Origin: Chloroflexota bacterium | Lineage (GTDB): Bacteria > Chloroflexota > Anaerolineae > CG2-30-64-16 | Direction of reading: 5' to 3' | Assembly: GCA_016876015.1 (NCBI GenBank) | Contig: VGOD01000024.1 | Span: 1-39,532 of the forward strand | Length of the DNA: 39,532 nucleotides | Part shown: in pieces, positions 37,502 to 39,532 of the stretch | How positions within the stretch are numbered: position 1 is the first letter of the stretch | Layout of the letters: every line of letters begins with the position of its first letter | The notes under the pieces: model-generated | Database searches by the model: none | What the model saw: the letters and a program-made list of their open reading frames with translations, nothing else | Told to the model about the DNA's origin: nothing | Translations under genes and position numbers: made by a program

Positions 37502-38668
37502 TCACAAATACTCCACCCTCACAATCTTCCCTCGCGCCCGCAACGCCTCGGCGAGGCTGGAGACCGCGGCCTTGCGCAGCGGCGTCCCGTCCCGTTCGAC
37601 CTGCGCGGGGTTGACCGCCAGGCCGACGATGAAGCGCACCTTGTCCGCGGTCAGCAGCCGCATCGCCAGCCGCGAAGCGCCATCCGTCCGGCCCGCCAGG
37701 TCGCGCGGCCGGCTCGCCTCAGCCAGCCGCTCGCGCGCCACGCGGAGCGTCACCGCGCCCTCGGTGAGCAGGTCAATCCGCTCGGCGCAGCCGACCAGGC
37801 GCGAGGTCGGCGGGACCTCCGTCCAGCCCTCCGCGGGCGGCGGCTCCATCGCCAACCTGCCGCCCAACAATCGGGCCGCGATCTCCGCGGTCGTATCCCC
37901 ACAGATGATACGCGTCCCTTCCTCGGCCAGCAGCCGATCCAGCGCCTCCCGATCCCGCCCCCGATCCGCCGGCGGCCCAGTCCAAACCGTGGCAGTGCGC
38001 ATGGGGCGGACGAACATCGCGAGGAGGCAGAAGGCAGAAGGTAGAAGGCAAAACTCCGATTTGCTGATTTGCTGATTTGCTGATTTGCGATCTGCCAGCC
38101 GCGCCAGCGCCCCCGCCAACTGCTCGGCATCGCAGCCGGTAGCGGTCAGGCGACGGATGGCGAGGGCGATATCGCGCCAACTCCACGGCCGGCCGCCGCC
38201 ACGCGCCCGAATGTAGCCTTCACTGACCAGCGCCAAGTGATCGCCGGCCTGCACCGTGAAGTCGCAGCGGCGCACCAGCCGGCCGCCGAGCTCCACCTCG
38301 GTGACAGGGAGTAGAACAAACTCACCTTTGCGGGCCACAAACAGCGGCGGCGCATCAATCTCGGCCAACTCCGCCCCCCCGTTGCGGCCGATGCGCAGCA
38401 GAGCTGCAGCGACGTGCTCGTCTGCTGGCAGTGCGGCGAGCACGTCAGCCACGACGCCGTCCATCGGGACGCCGGAGACCAGCTCAGCAGTCACTCGCCG
38501 CGCAATGCCCGTACTGATCCCTGGCCCGTGACTCCTGACCCCTGTCTCCTGCCCCCCGACTACGGCTGCTACAAACTGATCTTCAGTTGTTACAGTGCTC
38601 ACTCCGTCGGCAGTTGTACCATCTCCTACCGGCCAAACCCGATATGCGCTTTCGACCCACAGTTTCAT
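37502..38668 (-). CDS. SpoIIE-type PP2C phosphatase relative, catalytic motif altered
   Basis: A 388-residue protein. Residues about 1-190 follow the SpoIIE/PP2C fold (MKLWVESAYRVWPVGDGTTADG, later IDAPPLFVARKGEFVLLPV and VQAGDHLALVSEGYI). The second half (about 222-388) is a domain seen in SpoIIE-like proteins of hydrogenase operons (ICGDTTAEIAARLLG, VDL-type repeats). The usual VLSDGxGSG metal-binding motif is replaced: residues 36-52 read VVGGQETGVRSHGPGIS and the DG Asp is missing. That stretch matches the GTCAGGAGTC-type repeat. A second repeat block encodes residues about 195-217. Phosphatase activity is therefore doubtful. It may have bound or opposed the CBS-HATPase protein (20602-21540); this is inference. 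Confidence 0.75.
   Translation of the reverse strand: MKLWVESAYRVWPVGDGTTADGVSTVTTEDQFVAAVVGGQETGVRSHGPGISTGIARRVTAELVSGVPMDGVVADVLAALPADEHVAAALLRIGRNGGAELAEIDAPPLFVARKGEFVLLPVTEVELGGRLVRRCDFTVQAGDHLALVSEGYIRARGGGRPWSWRDIALAIRRLTATGCDAEQLAGALARLADRKSANQQISKSEFCLLPSAFCLLAMFVRPMRTATVWTGPPADRGRDREALDRLLAEEGTRIICGDTTAEIAARLLGGRLAMEPPPAEGWTEVPPTSRLVGCAERIDLLTEGAVTLRVARERLAEASRPRDLAGRTDGASRLAMRLLTADKVRFIVGLAVNPAQVERDGTPLRKAAVSSLAEALRARGKIVRVEYL
38026..38089. repeat. Tandem 7-mer and 8-mer repeats inside the SpoIIE-like gene
   Basis: Four imperfect copies of GGCAGAA (38026-38053) are followed by four copies of GATTTGCT (38058-38089). Together they encode a foreign-looking stretch around KSANQQISKSEFCLLPSAF and leave the frame open. 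Confidence 0.85.
38528..38560. repeat. ACTCCTGACCCCTGTCTCC repeat inside the SpoIIE-like gene
   Basis: Inverted relative of the 6408-6450 repeat. It encodes GGQETGVRSHGP in place of the region where SpoIIE-type phosphatases carry their DG motif. Confidence 0.65.
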
Positions 38669-38722
38669 TGGAAATCTTCGGATAATCCGTGCAACCTGTC
38701 CCCGCAGTTTGGGGATTCGTGG

Positions 38723-39481
38723 CTACTCCGGCCCCGACCGCAGCCCATCTACCCACACGCCTCGCTCCCCCTCGCCGGCCAACGCCAGGGCCAGCTCCGC
38801 GATGGTGCGATGCGCCAGCTTGAGGGTCGTGCGCCGCAGCATCTCGCACAGACGGTGCGCGTCGCCGTTGGCGATCAGCCCGTAGCTCGCCAACTGCGGG
38901 AACCGGCCGCGCGCATCCCTGGCAGTGATCAGAGGTGAAATCTCCACACCGGGCAACGCCAGTTCTGGCGGGACAAACCCCAGGTTGGCGATGACGCTGT
39001 AAACCGGTCGATCCACATGGGCAGGAATACATAGACCGCCCAACCCCTGCACCTGTGTCACGACCTCGTCAACCGAAAGGAAAGTCGAGGTCTGCAATAG
39101 CCGGTCATTGTAGCGGATTGGCTCGCCATCCTCGGCCAGCACCACTTGTTCGCCGAAGACGGCTGGCTTGTTCTTCCCCGGCGGCAGGTTGGCGTATACT
39201 ACTGCTTGCCAGGCCAGCGCCTGCGGCAGCCGGTCGAACAGACACAGCAGATGAACTTCCTCGCGGGTCTGCACTTCCATGCCGGGCCACACGGTGATCG
39301 CTGTGTCTTCGGCCGCGTGGAGCATCGCCGCTGCGTTCTCCGCCGAGTTATGATCGGTGACAGCGATCAGATCCAGACCCAACTCTCTTGCGCGCTCCAA
39401 GATCAACTCCGGCAGCATCTCAGGCTCGGCACAGGCGGAGAGAACGGTGTGAACGTGGAGGTCGGCGGTGAAGAAGGGCAT
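38723..39481 (-). CDS. PHP-domain phosphoesterase
   Basis: A 252-residue PHP (polymerase and histidinol phosphatase) protein. Metal-binding motifs are in order: DLHVHTVLS (about 7-15), IAVTDHNSAE (about 39-48), the Glu in PGMEVQTREEVHLL, CIPAHVDRP, and IANGDAHRL. It is likely a cytoplasmic phosphoesterase of unknown substrate. Proteins of this type also sit beside bifurcating hydrogenase operons. No ribosome site precedes the ATG, because a simple repeat begins five bases upstream and runs to the end of the window. Confidence 0.92.
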   Translation of the reverse strand: MPFFTADLHVHTVLSACAEPEMLPELILERARELGLDLIAVTDHNSAENAAAMLHAAEDTAITVWPGMEVQTREEVHLLCLFDRLPQALAWQAVVYANLPPGKNKPAVFGEQVVLAEDGEPIRYNDRLLQTSTFLSVDEVVTQVQGLGGLCIPAHVDRPVYSVIANLGFVPPELALPGVEISPLITARDARGRFPQLASYGLIANGDAHRLCEMLRRTTLKLAHRTIAELALALAGEGERGVWVDGLRSGPE

Positions 39482-39485
39482 GATC

Positions 39486-39532
39486 AGATAGAGATAGAGA
39501 TAGAGATAGAGATAGAGATAGAGATAGAGATA
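39486..39532. repeat. Hexanucleotide microsatellite at the window end
   Basis: About eight copies of ATAGAG in a row, reaching the last base. It replaces the expected leader of the PHP gene. It may be a genuine simple repeat or the cause of an assembly break. Confidence 0.95.

Overview
The window is high-GC DNA with bacterial gene organisation, Shine-Dalgarno sites and sigma70-type promoters (TTGACN/TTGCAN, about 17 bases, TANAAT). The combination of Tad/Flp pilus genes, secreted repeat proteins, many short palindromic repeats and an anaerobic hydrogenase-type gene set suggests a Chloroflexota (Anaerolineae/Caldilineae-like) bacterium. That assignment is inferred from style and gene content; there is no rRNA gene in the window to confirm it. 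No tRNA, rRNA or CRISPR array was recognised.

Layout. 1-5.4 kb: the 5' part of a Flp pilin gene, diverging from a TadA/CpaF pilus ATPase, a DUF192 protein and two polytopic membrane proteins of glycosyltransferase-C type. 5.4-7.4 kb (minus): a DUF362 Tat-exported protein and a terpene-cyclase-fold repeat protein. 7.5-15.2 kb (plus): a small secreted protein, a membrane histidine kinase that lacks its phospho-acceptor His, a DUF4870 protein, RecJ, 6-phosphofructokinase, a corrinoid protein and an aminotransferase. 15.2-20.6 kb: a secreted propeller-like protein, a GNAT acetyltransferase, a C_GCAxxG_C_C protein, an Mth938-type protein, an eroded PIN toxin, a CBS protein and a truncated kinase.

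20.6-39.5 kb (almost all minus strand) is the most interesting part. It holds a [NiFe]-hydrogenase system. Read in transcription order from the right end: PHP-domain protein, SpoIIE-type phosphatase relative, GxxExxY protein, an N-terminal HdrA half with an in-frame UGA best read as selenocysteine and a matching hairpin just downstream, NuoE, a 2Fe-2S thioredoxin-like protein, NuoF, a fusion of a NuoG-type iron-sulfur N-terminus to the C-terminal HdrA half, MvhD, the [NiFe] small subunit, a frameshifted GxxExxY gene and the [NiFe] large subunit. After an accessory island (DUF433/DUF5615 pair, secreted protein, HigBA), the strand continues with a rubredoxin-like protein, the hydrogenase maturation protease, three housekeeping-type enzymes, a DRTGG protein and a CBS-HATPase protein.

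The hydrogenase genes together suggest a soluble, multi-cofactor complex coupling H2, NAD(H) and probably ferredoxin by flavin-based electron bifurcation, with HdrA split over two polypeptides. The PHP, SpoIIE-like, DRTGG and CBS-HATPase proteins are types that also accompany bifurcating [FeFe] hydrogenases and may form a regulatory module.

Several families of short inverted repeats run through the window. Some lie inside reading frames, including one that has replaced the region of a catalytic motif, and one family brackets the GxxExxY genes.
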